Assembly: GCA_910579595.1 (NCBI GenBank)
Contig: CAJTVM010000016.1
Location: 1-42,461 of the forward strand
Reading direction: 5' to 3'
DNA length: 42,461 nucleotides
DNA from: an uncultured Oscillospiraceae bacterium
GTDB lineage: Bacteria; Bacillota; Clostridia; Oscillospirales; Oscillospiraceae
The stretch's first letter is position 1; each line of letters begins with the position of its first letter. Under the pieces are notes generated by a model. It worked only from the letters and a program-made list of their open reading frames with translations, made no database searches and was not told the origin of the DNA. Shown here piece after piece: positions 30,716 to 39,062 of the stretch. The translations under genes and the position numbers were made by a program.

Positions 30716-31651
30716 TTATCCCTTCACCGCGCCCATGGTGATGCCCTGAGTGAAGTATTTCTGGAAAATCAGGAACACGATGATGATGGGCAGCGCCGCC
30801 AGGGCAGCGCCCGCCATCAGCAGGCCCATGTTGATCGATGTCTCCGCTTGGAGCGTGGCCACACCCAGGGGCATGGTGAAGTTGGATCCGGAGGTGAGCA
30901 TGATCAGCTGCATGAAATAGTCGTTCCAGCAGTTGATAAAGGTGAAAATGGCCAGCGCGCCGATACCCGGCTTAACCATGGGCAGCACAATGGTGCCAAA
31001 GGTGCGGATCTCGCCGGAGCCATCCACCCGGGCGGCTTCCAGAATCTCACCGGGGATGCTCTCGGAAAACTGCTTCATCAGGAACACGCCGAAGGGCCAG
31101 CCCACAGTGGGGAAGATCACCGCCCACAGGGTATCGGTGAAGCGCAGGATATTCATCTCCTTGAGCAGCGGGATCAGGATGACCTGTTTAGGCAGGGCCA
31201 TGGCGCAGATGATCAGGCCGAACAGGATGGCCCGGCCGCGGAAGCGCTTCTTGGCCAGGGCATAGCCCGCCATGGCGGCGGTAAGGCAGGTAAGGATCAT
31301 GGCGGTGGCCGCCATAAATACCGCGTTGATCAACCAGCGGAACGCGGCGGGAACAACGGGGCCGGCGGAAAACACCACCGGCCGGTGGTCCTCGCTGAAC
31401 CACTGGCTGAAGGGGATGTGCAGCTCCCACAGGGGGGCGCTGCGCTTGGCCAGCAGCTCATTGAAGTTGTCCATCACCCACTCGCTGGGCCACCATACAG
31501 GCTTCTGCGCATAAATGTCGCCAGCGGGCTTGAACGCGCCGGTGACGATCCAGTACAGGGGAAAGACAAACAAAAATGCCAGAATAACCAGGATAATCAC
31601 GGAAAACACCTTATAGGTGGTGGTTTTCGATCCCACATTGTTGGTTTTCAT
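30716..31651 (-). CDS. Carbohydrate ABC transporter permease (MalG type)
   Basis: A 311-residue membrane protein with six helices. The EAA loop reads EILEAARVDGSGEIRTFGTIVLPMVKPG, which contacts the ATPase. The long insert between helix 1 and 2 (about 45-85) is typical of carbohydrate type-2 permeases. It pairs with the MalF-type permease upstream. No ATPase gene is in the locus, so a shared MsmK-type ATPase encoded elsewhere is likely. Confidence 0.93.
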   Translation of the reverse strand: MKTNNVGSKTTTYKVFSVIILVILAFLFVFPLYWIVTGAFKPAGDIYAQKPVWWPSEWVMDNFNELLAKRSAPLWELHIPFSQWFSEDHRPVVFSAGPVVPAAFRWLINAVFMAATAMILTCLTAAMAGYALAKKRFRGRAILFGLIICAMALPKQVILIPLLKEMNILRFTDTLWAVIFPTVGWPFGVFLMKQFSESIPGEILEAARVDGSGEIRTFGTIVLPMVKPGIGALAIFTFINCWNDYFMQLIMLTSGSNFTMPLGVATLQAETSINMGLLMAGAALAALPIIIVFLIFQKYFTQGITMGAVKG

Positions 31652-31666
31652 ATTCTCTCCCCTCCC

Positions 31667-32581
31667 TTACTTTTCTTTTGCCAGCCGGAACTGCAAGGCG
31701 GACAGGATGCCGATGAAGATGGCCAGCACCACGCCCATGGCGTTGGCATAGCCGAAATGGCCCGCCTGCTCGGTAAGCTTGAACGCCATGTAGTAGATGT
31801 GGTACATCACCGTGTTGGTCCCGGAACCACCGGAGGTCAGCAGCTGGATCAACGCGAAGCACTGGAAGGAGTTGATGGTGGTGATCACCAGGATATACAG
31901 GGTGGTGGGCATCATCTGCGCCCACTTGATCTTCCAGAACACCTGGAAATCGGTGGCGCCGTCCACCTTGGCCGCCTCCACCAGGCCCTGGTCCACGTTG
32001 CCCAGAGCGGAGACATACAGCACGATGGGCTGGCCCACGGAGGTGGTGAACAGGATCAGGATGATGCACCACAGGGCCCATTTGCTGTCGCCCAGGAAGT
32101 TGATGTTCTTATCAATGACCCCGATGCCCTTCAGGGCGGTGTTAATGATGCCGGTGTAGTTGTCAAACATCCACTTCCACACCACGGTGACCGCCACGGA
32201 ACCGGTGACCACAGGCAGGTAGAAGATGCAGCGGAAGGCGGACAGCACCGGCCCGCTGAGCTTATAGATCGCGGAGGAGACCCAAAGGGAAAATGCACAC
32301 ACTGTGGGAACGCTGACAATCACGATCACAAAGGTATTGCGCAGAGCCTCCAAGAACGTTTTGTCCTGAAACAGCTTGGCGAAGTTGCTAAAGCCGACGA
32401 ACTGGGTAGCGGTCTGCTGCTGGTGCATGGTGGCGTCCGTCAGACTGTAGCCGATGCATACAAACATGGGGATCACCACGAAACCCAGGAAGAAAATCAG
32501 GCTGGGCAGCATGAACAGATACCCGGCAATGTCCTCCCTGCGTTGGAGCGCGCGGCTCATGGTCTGTCTGTTTTTGGCCAA
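31667..32581 (-). CDS. Carbohydrate ABC transporter permease (MalF type)
   Basis: A 304-residue six-helix permease with EAA loop LVEAAKVDGATDFQVFWKIKWAQMMP. The likely start is TTG 32581, with AGAGGAG 9 bases upstream. ATG 32560 seven codons later has no ribosome site. It is separated from the upstream binding-protein gene by a strong stem-loop and from the MalG-type gene by 15 bases. Confidence 0.92.
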   Translation of the reverse strand: MAKNRQTMSRALQRREDIAGYLFMLPSLIFFLGFVVIPMFVCIGYSLTDATMHQQQTATQFVGFSNFAKLFQDKTFLEALRNTFVIVIVSVPTVCAFSLWVSSAIYKLSGPVLSAFRCIFYLPVVTGSVAVTVVWKWMFDNYTGIINTALKGIGVIDKNINFLGDSKWALWCIILILFTTSVGQPIVLYVSALGNVDQGLVEAAKVDGATDFQVFWKIKWAQMMPTTLYILVITTINSFQCFALIQLLTSGGSGTNTVMYHIYYMAFKLTEQAGHFGYANAMGVVLAIFIGILSALQFRLAKEK

Positions 32582-32618
32582 CGATGACAACTCCTCTCTC
32601 ACAAGTTTTGCATAAAAT

Positions 32619-32656
32619 GCGCCCCTTCCCCGCGCATTGCCGCAGGGAAGGGGCGC
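32619..32656 (-). terminator. Intercistronic stem-loop between binding protein and permeases
   Basis: A perfect 12-bp stem (32619-32630 with 32645-32656) with a 14-base loop lies 37 bases after the binding-protein stop. TTTTATGC follows on the minus strand. It probably attenuates or protects the message, so the binding protein is made in excess of the permeases, as in many sugar ABC operons. Confidence 0.7.
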
Positions 32657-32693
32657 GCATGACCCTTCAAAATTTGACCTGGGATTCAGCGAA

Positions 32694-34085
32694 TTAACCG
32701 CCGCTGGCCTCCTTGGCATACTGCGCCACGGACTCGGCCACATCGGCGCCCTCGCCCACCTTCTGGAGCATATTCCACCAGGAGGTACGGGCCTGGGCCC
32801 AGTTTGTGGTGACCTGGTAGTAGTCGCCCAGCATGGGCATCAGCACGTTGTACTCGGCCATGATCTCGTTGTCCGCCCAGATGTTGGACAGGTCGGCGCC
32901 GCCGGCCTTGGTGCGCACGGCAAAGTAGTTGGCGGTCTTGACCGCGTCGGCAGTGTGCTCACTGTCGCACATGAACTTGATGAACTCCTTGGCGGCGGCG
33001 ATACGGCCCGCATCCTTGCTATCAAAGATGCCGAAGCCCCAGATGCCGCCCTGCAGCTTGGCGGTGCCGTCCTTGGACGGGAAGGCCATGAACACGATGT
33101 CGTCGCCAGTAACGGTCTTGCCGGGGTCGCCATGGGCGCTGTTGGGATCCAGCTGCTGGGCGATGTTCCAGCAGAAAGCCATCTTCAGCACACCCTGATA
33201 GAACTTGGCGATCTCGTCGCCGCCCTCCAGGGAGGCGTCAAAAGCGATGCCGTCCATGCCGCGCAGCTGCTCCAGAGCCTCGACGTTCAGGGGATCGTCC
33301 CAGGTGTAGGCGGTGTGCTCAGCGTTGGTGAAGGTGCCGCCGTACATATTGTTGACGAGAGCGCGGGTGCCCTGGTCGCCGCCCTGGCCCTTGCAGTACA
33401 CAGCGCCGACGGTGTCACCGTACTCGGCATACAGGGCCTCCACGGCCTTGATGAAGTTCTCGGTGGTCCAGGTGTGCTTCTCCAGGTCAACGTACTCCAG
33501 AGCGCCAGCCGCCTCAAAGGCGTTCTTGTTGATCGCCATGCAGTGGGCGGTCATGACCAGAGGGTACTCATAGATCGCGCCGCTGGTATGGGTGCAGGCC
33601 TTCATGACGCCCTCGTTTACGGCGTTGATCTCATCCATGTCGGTGGAGTCAAACAGGTCGCTCAGATCCACCATGTGGCCGTTGGCGCCCCAGTTGGCAA
33701 CCAGACGCTCGGGACCTTCCATAATCAGGTCGGGGGCGTTGCCGCTGGACAAGGCGGAGTTGACCTTGTCATCGCCATCGGTGTAGGCCAGATACTCAAC
33801 CTTGACCTCGATGCCGGTAGCCTCGGTGAAGGCGCTGGTCATCTTCAGAACCTCTTCCTCATTGCCCCACTTGCCGATGGGGTAGGTCCACAGGGTGATG
33901 GACTTGGCCATGCCGCCGCTGGGCTCGTCGCCGCCGTCAGTGGGCTGGGCCTCGCTCTGCTGCTCGGCGGGCTCGGTGGCGGGCGGGGTGGACTCGGCAG
34001 TGCCGCCGCCACCGCTGCAGGCAAACAGAGACACTGCCATGCACAGCGCCAGCATCAGCGCCAGGGCCTTGCGAATGTTCTTCAT
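32694..34085 (-). CDS. Sugar-binding lipoprotein of the ABC transporter
   Basis: A 463-residue extracellular solute-binding protein (family 1). Its signal peptide ends in the lipobox LFAC with Cys23, followed by a Gly/Thr/Glu-rich linker to residue 58 and the binding fold (SITLWTYPIGKWGNEEEVLKMTSAF, ADNEIMAEYNVLMPML). It delivers the sugar to the two permeases. The amino-sugar context suggests an N-acetylated hexosamine or a glycan carrying one. GAGGAGGAAA precedes the ATG. Confidence 0.93.
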   Translation of the reverse strand: MKNIRKALALMLALCMAVSLFACSGGGGTAESTPPATEPAEQQSEAQPTDGGDEPSGGMAKSITLWTYPIGKWGNEEEVLKMTSAFTEATGIEVKVEYLAYTDGDDKVNSALSSGNAPDLIMEGPERLVANWGANGHMVDLSDLFDSTDMDEINAVNEGVMKACTHTSGAIYEYPLVMTAHCMAINKNAFEAAGALEYVDLEKHTWTTENFIKAVEALYAEYGDTVGAVYCKGQGGDQGTRALVNNMYGGTFTNAEHTAYTWDDPLNVEALEQLRGMDGIAFDASLEGGDEIAKFYQGVLKMAFCWNIAQQLDPNSAHGDPGKTVTGDDIVFMAFPSKDGTAKLQGGIWGFGIFDSKDAGRIAAAKEFIKFMCDSEHTADAVKTANYFAVRTKAGGADLSNIWADNEIMAEYNVLMPMLGDYYQVTTNWAQARTSWWNMLQKVGEGADVAESVAQYAKEASGG

Positions 34086-34117
34086 TCTAATTTCCTCCTC
34101 ATTTTTAATAATTCTTG

Positions 34118-34135
34118 CCCGTGAAATACCACGGG
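34118..34135. repeat. Leader palindrome before the sugar-binding protein gene
   Basis: CCCGTG (34118-34123) and CACGGG (34130-34135) flank six A/T-rich bases, just downstream of the predicted transcript start. It may be a mRNA 5' hairpin or a regulator site. Confidence 0.5.
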
Positions 34136-34146
34136 TCCTTGTATGG

Positions 34147-34175
34147 ATTGTATAATCTTAAAGGGTTTTTGTCAA
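34147..34175 (-). promoter_or_regulatory. Sigma-A promoter of the sugar ABC operon
   Basis: Minus strand TTGACA (34170-34175), 17 bases, TACAAT (34147-34152). It gives the transporter-nagBA genes their own start, separate from the epimerase and regulator genes upstream. Confidence 0.88.
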
Positions 34176-34212
34176 TAGGCTTTTGAAAAAAATTTTATTT
34201 GCTTCGCAAGGA

Positions 34213-34228
34213 TGAAAAAATAATTTCA
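34213..34228. promoter_or_regulatory. Candidate RpiR operator upstream of the ABC operon
   Basis: TGAAAAAATAATTTCA has TGAAA/TTTCA half sites with a six-base centre, 38 bases upstream of the -35 box. It resembles the boxes at 36427 and 36532. Confidence 0.45.
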
Positions 34229-34235
34229 TTTTCCG

Positions 34236-35093
34236 TCACATATGCTTGTCGGCCAGGGCGTCTGCCACCTGTTTTCGCCGCTCCCGGAAGGTGTCCATAT
34301 CCCGGCGGCACACCTCGCTGAACAGCACGTCGATGAGGTAGAGCTGCCCCATGCGCGCGGCGATGGATCCCATCTGCAGCGGCCCCTCCCGGGCCCCGCA
34401 CTCCAGCACCACGTCGGCGCAGGCCGCGCCGGGGGATTTGGGGAAGCGGGTAATCAGAATGGTCTTGGCCCCCCTGTCCTGGGCAATCTTCATCACGTCC
34501 ACCAGATCCTTGGTGGAGCCGGAATAAGAGAAATAGATCACCACGTCCCGGGGGGTGAGCAGGGCGCAGCGGATGGCTTGGAAATGGGAATCCTCCACGG
34601 CAAAAAAGTTGGGCCGCGCGGTGGCGAACAGGTGGGCCGCCTCCTGGGCGATGATCATGGAGCCGCCCAGGCCCATGCACAGCACCCGATCCGCCGCCAG
34701 CAGGATATCCGCCGCGGCAGTGATGGCGGCGGGGTTGAGCAGTGCCATGGTCTGGGTGACGGCGTCCACATCGGCGGCATAGATCTTCTGGCACATATCC
34801 CCCAGGCTGTCCTCCTGCTGCACCTCGCCGTACAGGGGGCTTATGGGGCGCTGGCCCCCGCCGGCAGACCCTGCCACCGCCAGCTTGAAAGCGCTGTAGC
34901 CCTTATATCCCAGCCGGCGGCAGAACCGGGAAACGGTGGCCTCTGCCACCTCCGCCACCTCCGCCATTTCGGAAATGGACATATACTGGCATTCCTGCCG
35001 CTGGAGGAGCATATAGTCCGCAATTTTCTTTTCCGCGCTGGTGAGCTGGTAATATTCCCGGTTGATTCTGGTAAATACGTCGCCGTATGGCAT
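34236..35093 (-). CDS. MurR/RpiR family regulator with SIS domain
   Basis: A 285-residue transcription factor. The N-terminal helix-turn-helix domain (TSAEKKIADYML, SISEMAEVAEVAEATVSRFCRRLGYKGYSAFK, about residues 18-70) is followed by a sugar-phosphate-binding SIS domain (VLCMGLGGSMIIAQEAAHL near 139, FSYSGSTKDLVDVM near 187). It probably senses an amino-sugar phosphate and controls this locus. It lies 10 bases after the epimerase gene and is likely co-transcribed with it. Confidence 0.92.
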   Translation of the reverse strand: MPYGDVFTRINREYYQLTSAEKKIADYMLLQRQECQYMSISEMAEVAEVAEATVSRFCRRLGYKGYSAFKLAVAGSAGGGQRPISPLYGEVQQEDSLGDMCQKIYAADVDAVTQTMALLNPAAITAAADILLAADRVLCMGLGGSMIIAQEAAHLFATARPNFFAVEDSHFQAIRCALLTPRDVVIYFSYSGSTKDLVDVMKIAQDRGAKTILITRFPKSPGAACADVVLECGAREGPLQMGSIAARMGQLYLIDVLFSEVCRRDMDTFRERRKQVADALADKHM

Positions 35094-35103
35094 AGACTCC
35101 CCC

Positions 35104-36309
35104 TCACTGCCCGTCCAGCAGCGCCTCCATCATCCGTTCGCACATACTGAGCATACGGGGGAGATGGAAGGGGCCTTTGAACGTGCTCCCCTTGCACGGG
35201 GGCTGGGTGGGCTTGCCGTCCCGGCGGAGATAGCCGTACCACTCGCCGTACTCTGGGTCGGAGAAATACTCCTTGCAGTAATCCAGGGTTTTCTCGAACC
35301 AGTCCAGATATTTTTCCTCCCCGGTGTCCCGATAAAGCATCAAGCTGGCGATAAGGATCTCATCGTGGGGCCACCACAGCTTCATGTCGTGCTCGTACGC
35401 CTCGGGGGGACGGCCCAGGCAGTCCACAAAGTACAGCAGCCCGCCGTACTCCTTGTCCCAGCCCGCCTTGATGGCCCAGTCGAAGATCTGGGCGGCCTTT
35501 TTTACCAGCTCCTTGTCGCCGGTGCGCTGGGCGTGCTCCAGCAGGAACCACACGCCCTCGATGTCATGGCCCGGGTTGACAATTCGGCCCTCGGTGTAGT
35601 CCAGCCTCGCCTCGCCGTCCGGGCCCACATTCTCCAGCACGCACTTCAGCTCGGGGTGGACGTGGTACTTGAAAATCTCGTCCACACACTGCTGGGCGCG
35701 CTGCTCATACAGTTCCCTGCGCTCGGGATCCACCCGGAGCAGCACCCCGGTGACGTTGAGGATGATCATGGGGATGCCAAAGGCCCGGCCGGTGCGGGTC
35801 TCGGGGATGGTCTTAGGACCGATGCCGGTGGGGTCGGCCATGCCGTGGTTCAGATCCCAGTAGAGGTCGTAGCCCCGGCGGGCCCGCTCCAGGTGCTCCC
35901 CGCCCCCGGCCACGCCATAGTATTCCGCGTTGGCCAGGGCGTAGAACGCCTCGGAGAAGCAGTAGCGGCGCTGGCGCAGGGGCCTGCCGTCCTCGGTGAC
36001 GGTGAAGTACAGCCGTCCCCCCGCCTCATGGTTGACGCAGTGTTCCTCCAGGAAGTCCAGGCAGCTCTTGCTGGCGGCCAGCCACTCGTCCTTTTTGCCG
36101 TAGAGGCGGCACAGGTAGGCAAAAATCCACCCGCAGCGCCCCTGCATCCACACGCTTTTGTCAGTGGAGAATACCCTGCCCTCCCGGTCCAGGCAGGTGT
36201 AAACGCCGCCGTGCACCGGATCCATGCCATTTTTCAGCCAGAAGTCCACGCAGCGGTCCAGCTCCTCCTTCAGCCACTCCTGGTGGCCGCGCAAACGATT
36301 TGCATCCAT
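35104..36309 (-). CDS. N-acylglucosamine 2-epimerase family protein (AGE)
   Basis: A 401-residue alpha/alpha-barrel epimerase. Family signatures include DPVHGGVYTCLDREG near residue 31, KSVWMQGRCGWIFAYLC near 51, NPGHDIEGVWFLLEHAQ near 243 and KLWWPHDEILIASLMLY near 310. AGE enzymes interconvert GlcNAc and ManNAc, and relatives act on mannose or cellobiose. The neighbouring nagA, nagB, ROK kinase and RpiR genes favour ManNAc to GlcNAc. The start at 36309 has AGGCGGAAG upstream. ATG 36330 is less likely. Confidence 0.88.
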   Translation of the reverse strand: MDANRLRGHQEWLKEELDRCVDFWLKNGMDPVHGGVYTCLDREGRVFSTDKSVWMQGRCGWIFAYLCRLYGKKDEWLAASKSCLDFLEEHCVNHEAGGRLYFTVTEDGRPLRQRRYCFSEAFYALANAEYYGVAGGGEHLERARRGYDLYWDLNHGMADPTGIGPKTIPETRTGRAFGIPMIILNVTGVLLRVDPERRELYEQRAQQCVDEIFKYHVHPELKCVLENVGPDGEARLDYTEGRIVNPGHDIEGVWFLLEHAQRTGDKELVKKAAQIFDWAIKAGWDKEYGGLLYFVDCLGRPPEAYEHDMKLWWPHDEILIASLMLYRDTGEEKYLDWFEKTLDYCKEYFSDPEYGEWYGYLRRDGKPTQPPCKGSTFKGPFHLPRMLSMCERMMEALLDGQ

Positions 36310-36386
36310 AAAAATCTTCCGCCTTTCCATTTTTTTGGATTCGTCGAAGCACTTTCCCGAAATTCTATGATTGTCTCGATACTGTT

Positions 36387-36416
36387 ATCATACCCTACGC
36401 GGAAGGGCCCCGTCAA
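36387..36416 (-). promoter_or_regulatory. Sigma-A promoter of the epimerase-regulator operon
   Basis: Minus strand TTGACG (36411-36416), 18 bases, TATGAT (36387-36392). The candidate RpiR box at 36427-36439 lies just upstream of the -35 box. Confidence 0.7.
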
Positions 36417-36426
36417 GGGCACGGGA

Positions 36427-36439
36427 GAAAATAATTTTC
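36427..36439. promoter_or_regulatory. Candidate RpiR operator between divergent promoters
   Basis: GAAAATAATTTTC is a perfect odd palindrome between the leftward epimerase promoter and the rightward ROK promoter, where a shared regulator would bind. Confidence 0.5.
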
Positions 36440-36457
36440 ATTTTCTTCAAAAAATGC

Positions 36458-36488
36458 TTGACTTTTTACCGAAAACTGATAGTCTTAT
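36458..36488 (+). promoter_or_regulatory. Weak promoter candidate of the ROK-SGNH operon
   Basis: TTGACT (36458-36463) and TCTTAT (36483-36488) are 19 bases apart. The spacing is long, so activation or another start is possible. A further GAAA-TTTC type box, GGAATTAATTTCC, lies downstream at 36532-36544. Confidence 0.4.
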
Positions 36489-36600
36489 ATCATGGAGATT
36501 GGGCGCTTTTTGTGAGAACAGACAAAAAGCGGGAATTAATTTCCATTCTGTCCCCTGACCGTCTGAAAATCAATTTCTGGCAATATGAAATGGAGGATGA

Positions 36601-37989
36601 ATGATGATGAACCATCTTGGCATCGACGTATCCGTTAAGAACATCCCCGAGCTGGATCCCGGTTTTATCCCCCTGGCCCAGTTCAACCGCGCCTTCCTGG
36701 CGGGGGCGGACAAGCCCCTGGACGTGGCCGTGGAACGATCCAACGGCCAGGTGGCCGTGTGGCATGTGAAGATCCACAGCGACCCCGCCCTGGCCGGGGC
36801 CGATGAGTACTATGTGGAGCGGGTCATCAAGACCATGCTGTGGATGTACGGCGGCTTCCGCGTCTACATCGCGGGCAGCGATGAGCTGGTGGAAAAGATG
36901 AAGGTCCATTACTCCGCCCAGGGCCGTCAGGCCTTCGACTGGGACTATATGGCCAATGTGTTCGAGCACCCCTTTGAAATCATCGCCTGTGACAAGGTGC
37001 CCGAGGAGAACAGCGACCCCAAGGCCATCGGCCGCCACCTGGACGGCTGCCGCATCGGCTTTGATGCCGGCGGCTCCGACCGGAAGGTGTCCGCCGTCAT
37101 CGACGGCGAGCCGGTGTTCTCCGAGGAAGTGGTCTGGTTCCCCAAAATCAACTCTGATCCGGACTACCATTACGAGGGCATCGTGGCGGCGCTGAAGTCC
37201 GCCGCGGCCAAAATGCCCCGGGTGGACGCGGTTGGCGTGTCCTCCGCCGGCGTGTATATCGACAACCGCACCATGAACGCCTCCCTGTTCCTCCAGGTCC
37301 CCAAGGATCTCTTTGACGCCAAGGTGAAGGACATCTATATCCGCGCCATCACCGACACCTTTGGCGACGTGCCCTACATCGTGGCCAATGACGGCGACGT
37401 GTCCGCCCTGGCGGGGGCTATGAACCTGGGTGAGAACAACGTGCTGGGCATCGCCATGGGCACCAGCGAGGCCGTGGGCTACGTGGACGCCCAAGGCCGG
37501 GTCACCGGCTGGCTGAACGAGCTGGCCTTTGTCCCCGTGGACGCCTCCCCCGACGCCATGCGGGACGAGTGGAGCGGCGATATCGGCTGCGGCGTGAAGT
37601 ATTTCTCCCAGGACGCAGTGATCAAGCTGGCCCCCGCCGCCGGGATCCAGCTGGATGAGTCCCTCTCCCCTGCTGAGAAGCTGAAGGTAGTGCAGAAGCT
37701 GCTCAGCGAGGGCAGTGAAGCTGCCGAGAAAATTTACCAGTCCATCGGCGTATACCTGGGCCACTCCCTGGCACTGTACCACGGCTACTACGGCTTCAAG
37801 TACGCCCAGCTCCAGGGCCGGGTCATGTCCGGACGGGGCGGCGACATCATCCTGGACACTGCCAAGGCGGTGCTGGCGGACGAGTACCCCGCGGTGGCCC
37901 AGGCCATCGACGCCTCCCTGCCCGACGAGAAGGCGCGGCGTGTGGGCCAGTCTGTGGCCGCGGCTTCCCTGCCCGAGATCGTAAAGTGA
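36601..37989 (+). CDS. ROK-family sugar kinase with N-terminal extension
   Basis: A 462-residue protein. The ASKHA phosphate motif RIGFDAGGSDRKVSAVIDGE starts near residue 150. A second motif IVANDGDVSALAGAM near 259 and a GTSEAVGYVD glycine loop near 287 complete a ROK-like kinase core. The first 145 residues form an extra domain not found in ordinary ROK kinases. It may phosphorylate GlcNAc or ManNAc made by the epimerase, but the substrate is inferred. Three ATGs in a row follow GGAGG. The second (36604) has the best spacing. Confidence 0.78.
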   Translation: MMMNHLGIDVSVKNIPELDPGFIPLAQFNRAFLAGADKPLDVAVERSNGQVAVWHVKIHSDPALAGADEYYVERVIKTMLWMYGGFRVYIAGSDELVEKMKVHYSAQGRQAFDWDYMANVFEHPFEIIACDKVPEENSDPKAIGRHLDGCRIGFDAGGSDRKVSAVIDGEPVFSEEVVWFPKINSDPDYHYEGIVAALKSAAAKMPRVDAVGVSSAGVYIDNRTMNASLFLQVPKDLFDAKVKDIYIRAITDTFGDVPYIVANDGDVSALAGAMNLGENNVLGIAMGTSEAVGYVDAQGRVTGWLNELAFVPVDASPDAMRDEWSGDIGCGVKYFSQDAVIKLAPAAGIQLDESLSPAEKLKVVQKLLSEGSEAAEKIYQSIGVYLGHSLALYHGYYGFKYAQLQGRVMSGRGGDIILDTAKAVLADEYPAVAQAIDASLPDEKARRVGQSVAAASLPEIVK

Positions 37990-37999
37990 GGCGGGGTTT

Positions 38000-38641
38000 A
38001 TGAGAAAACATATCCTCTGCATCGGCGATTCCAACACCCACGGCTACTGCGCCGATCCAGCCGACTGCGCCGACGGCGGAATCCGCTTTAACGAGGACGA
38101 GCGGTGGACCTGCCGCCTCCAGGCCGCCCTTGGCCCGGACTTCCTGGTCACGGAGGAGGGCCTGAGCGGCCGCACCACCGTGTTCCAGGACCCCCTCCAT
38201 GAGACCATGGACGCCCTGACCGTGATTTACTCCCTGCTGAAAAGCCACGAGGTCGTCGACCTGCTCATTATCATGCTGGGCACCAACGATTCCAAAGAGC
38301 GGCTTGGCGTGAACGCCGCCTGCATCTCCATCGGCATGGAGCGGCTGGTGCGCAAGGCCCAGAGCGTGGACTGCTGGGGGGATCACGCCCCCAACATCCT
38401 CATCGTCTGCCCGCCCCCCATCCATCCGGAGATGAGCGATCCGGCCATGGGGAAGGGCTGCGACGTGAAAACACGGGAGCTGCCCCAGTACTACGAAGCC
38501 ACCGCCAAGCTGGTGGGGGCGCACTTCCTGGACGCGGCGGAGTGCGAATTCAACCAGGTAGACCATATGCACCTCACCCGGAAGGGCCACGCCCAGCTGG
38601 CGGACAAGCTGGCGGCGCTGGCGCCCACCCTGATGCCCTGA
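38000..38641 (+). CDS. SGNH/GDSL hydrolase (carbohydrate esterase type)
   Basis: A 213-residue esterase. Block I is CIGDSNTHGY with Ser11, block III is MLGTNDSKER near residue 94 and the catalytic Asp/His lie in QVDHMHLTRKGHAQL near 188. Family members remove acetyl groups from sugars. Next to amino-sugar genes, an O-acetyl-sialate or N-acetylhexosamine esterase is plausible. No signal peptide is seen, so it works inside the cell on imported sugar. It is 10 bases after the ROK gene. Confidence 0.88.
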   Translation: MRKHILCIGDSNTHGYCADPADCADGGIRFNEDERWTCRLQAALGPDFLVTEEGLSGRTTVFQDPLHETMDALTVIYSLLKSHEVVDLLIIMLGTNDSKERLGVNAACISIGMERLVRKAQSVDCWGDHAPNILIVCPPPIHPEMSDPAMGKGCDVKTRELPQYYEATAKLVGAHFLDAAECEFNQVDHMHLTRKGHAQLADKLAALAPTLMP

Positions 38642-38657
38642 CCGGAACAAACGAAAA

Positions 38658-38692
38658 CAGGGGCGGTACGGCTTGTACCGCTCCTGCTTTTT
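38658..38692 (+). terminator. Terminator of the ROK-SGNH operon
   Basis: A 12-bp stem with one G-T pair (38658-38669 with 38675-38686), five-base loop, then CTTTTT. Confidence 0.85.
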
Positions 38693-38735
38693 ACGTTCCG
38701 CCAAATCAGGGTGTCGAGCAATTCAGCAAAAGACT

Positions 38736-39062
38736 TTACCAGCGGGTCATATTTTTCTCATGCTTCTCCCGATACGCCCGCTTTAACTCATCAACCGATA
38801 CCCCATAGCACAGCATAACATCATTGTAGTACATCAGGACATCCGCCAGTTCCTCGATCAGGGCCTTTCGCGATCCGGCGTCCGTGGAAGCCCTTACGTC
38901 CCCATGCTTTTTGACAATGTCAATTACTTCCCCCACTTCCCCAATCATCCAGAGCAGCTTATTCTTTCCTGTCTCGGGCGAAATGGGCTCCCATTTGTCC
39001 TGATACCTGGCTTGCAGGGCCCTTTGCATTTCCTGCATCTCGTTCATACTGAAATCAGACAT
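38736..39062 (-). CDS. MazG-like nucleotide pyrophosphohydrolase
   Basis: A 108-residue all-alpha NTP-PPase. Metal-binding acidic residues sit in LLWMIGEVGEVIDIVKK near residue 36 (ExxE) and LIEELADVLMYYNDVML near 69 (ExxxD). Small MazG enzymes hydrolyse non-canonical or excess NTPs. GGGGGAGG precedes the ATG, which lies 8 bases inside the end of the DUF624 gene, so the two are coupled. Confidence 0.88.
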   Translation of the reverse strand: MSDFSMNEMQEMQRALQARYQDKWEPISPETGKNKLLWMIGEVGEVIDIVKKHGDVRASTDAGSRKALIEELADVLMYYNDVMLCYGVSVDELKRAYREKHEKNMTRW

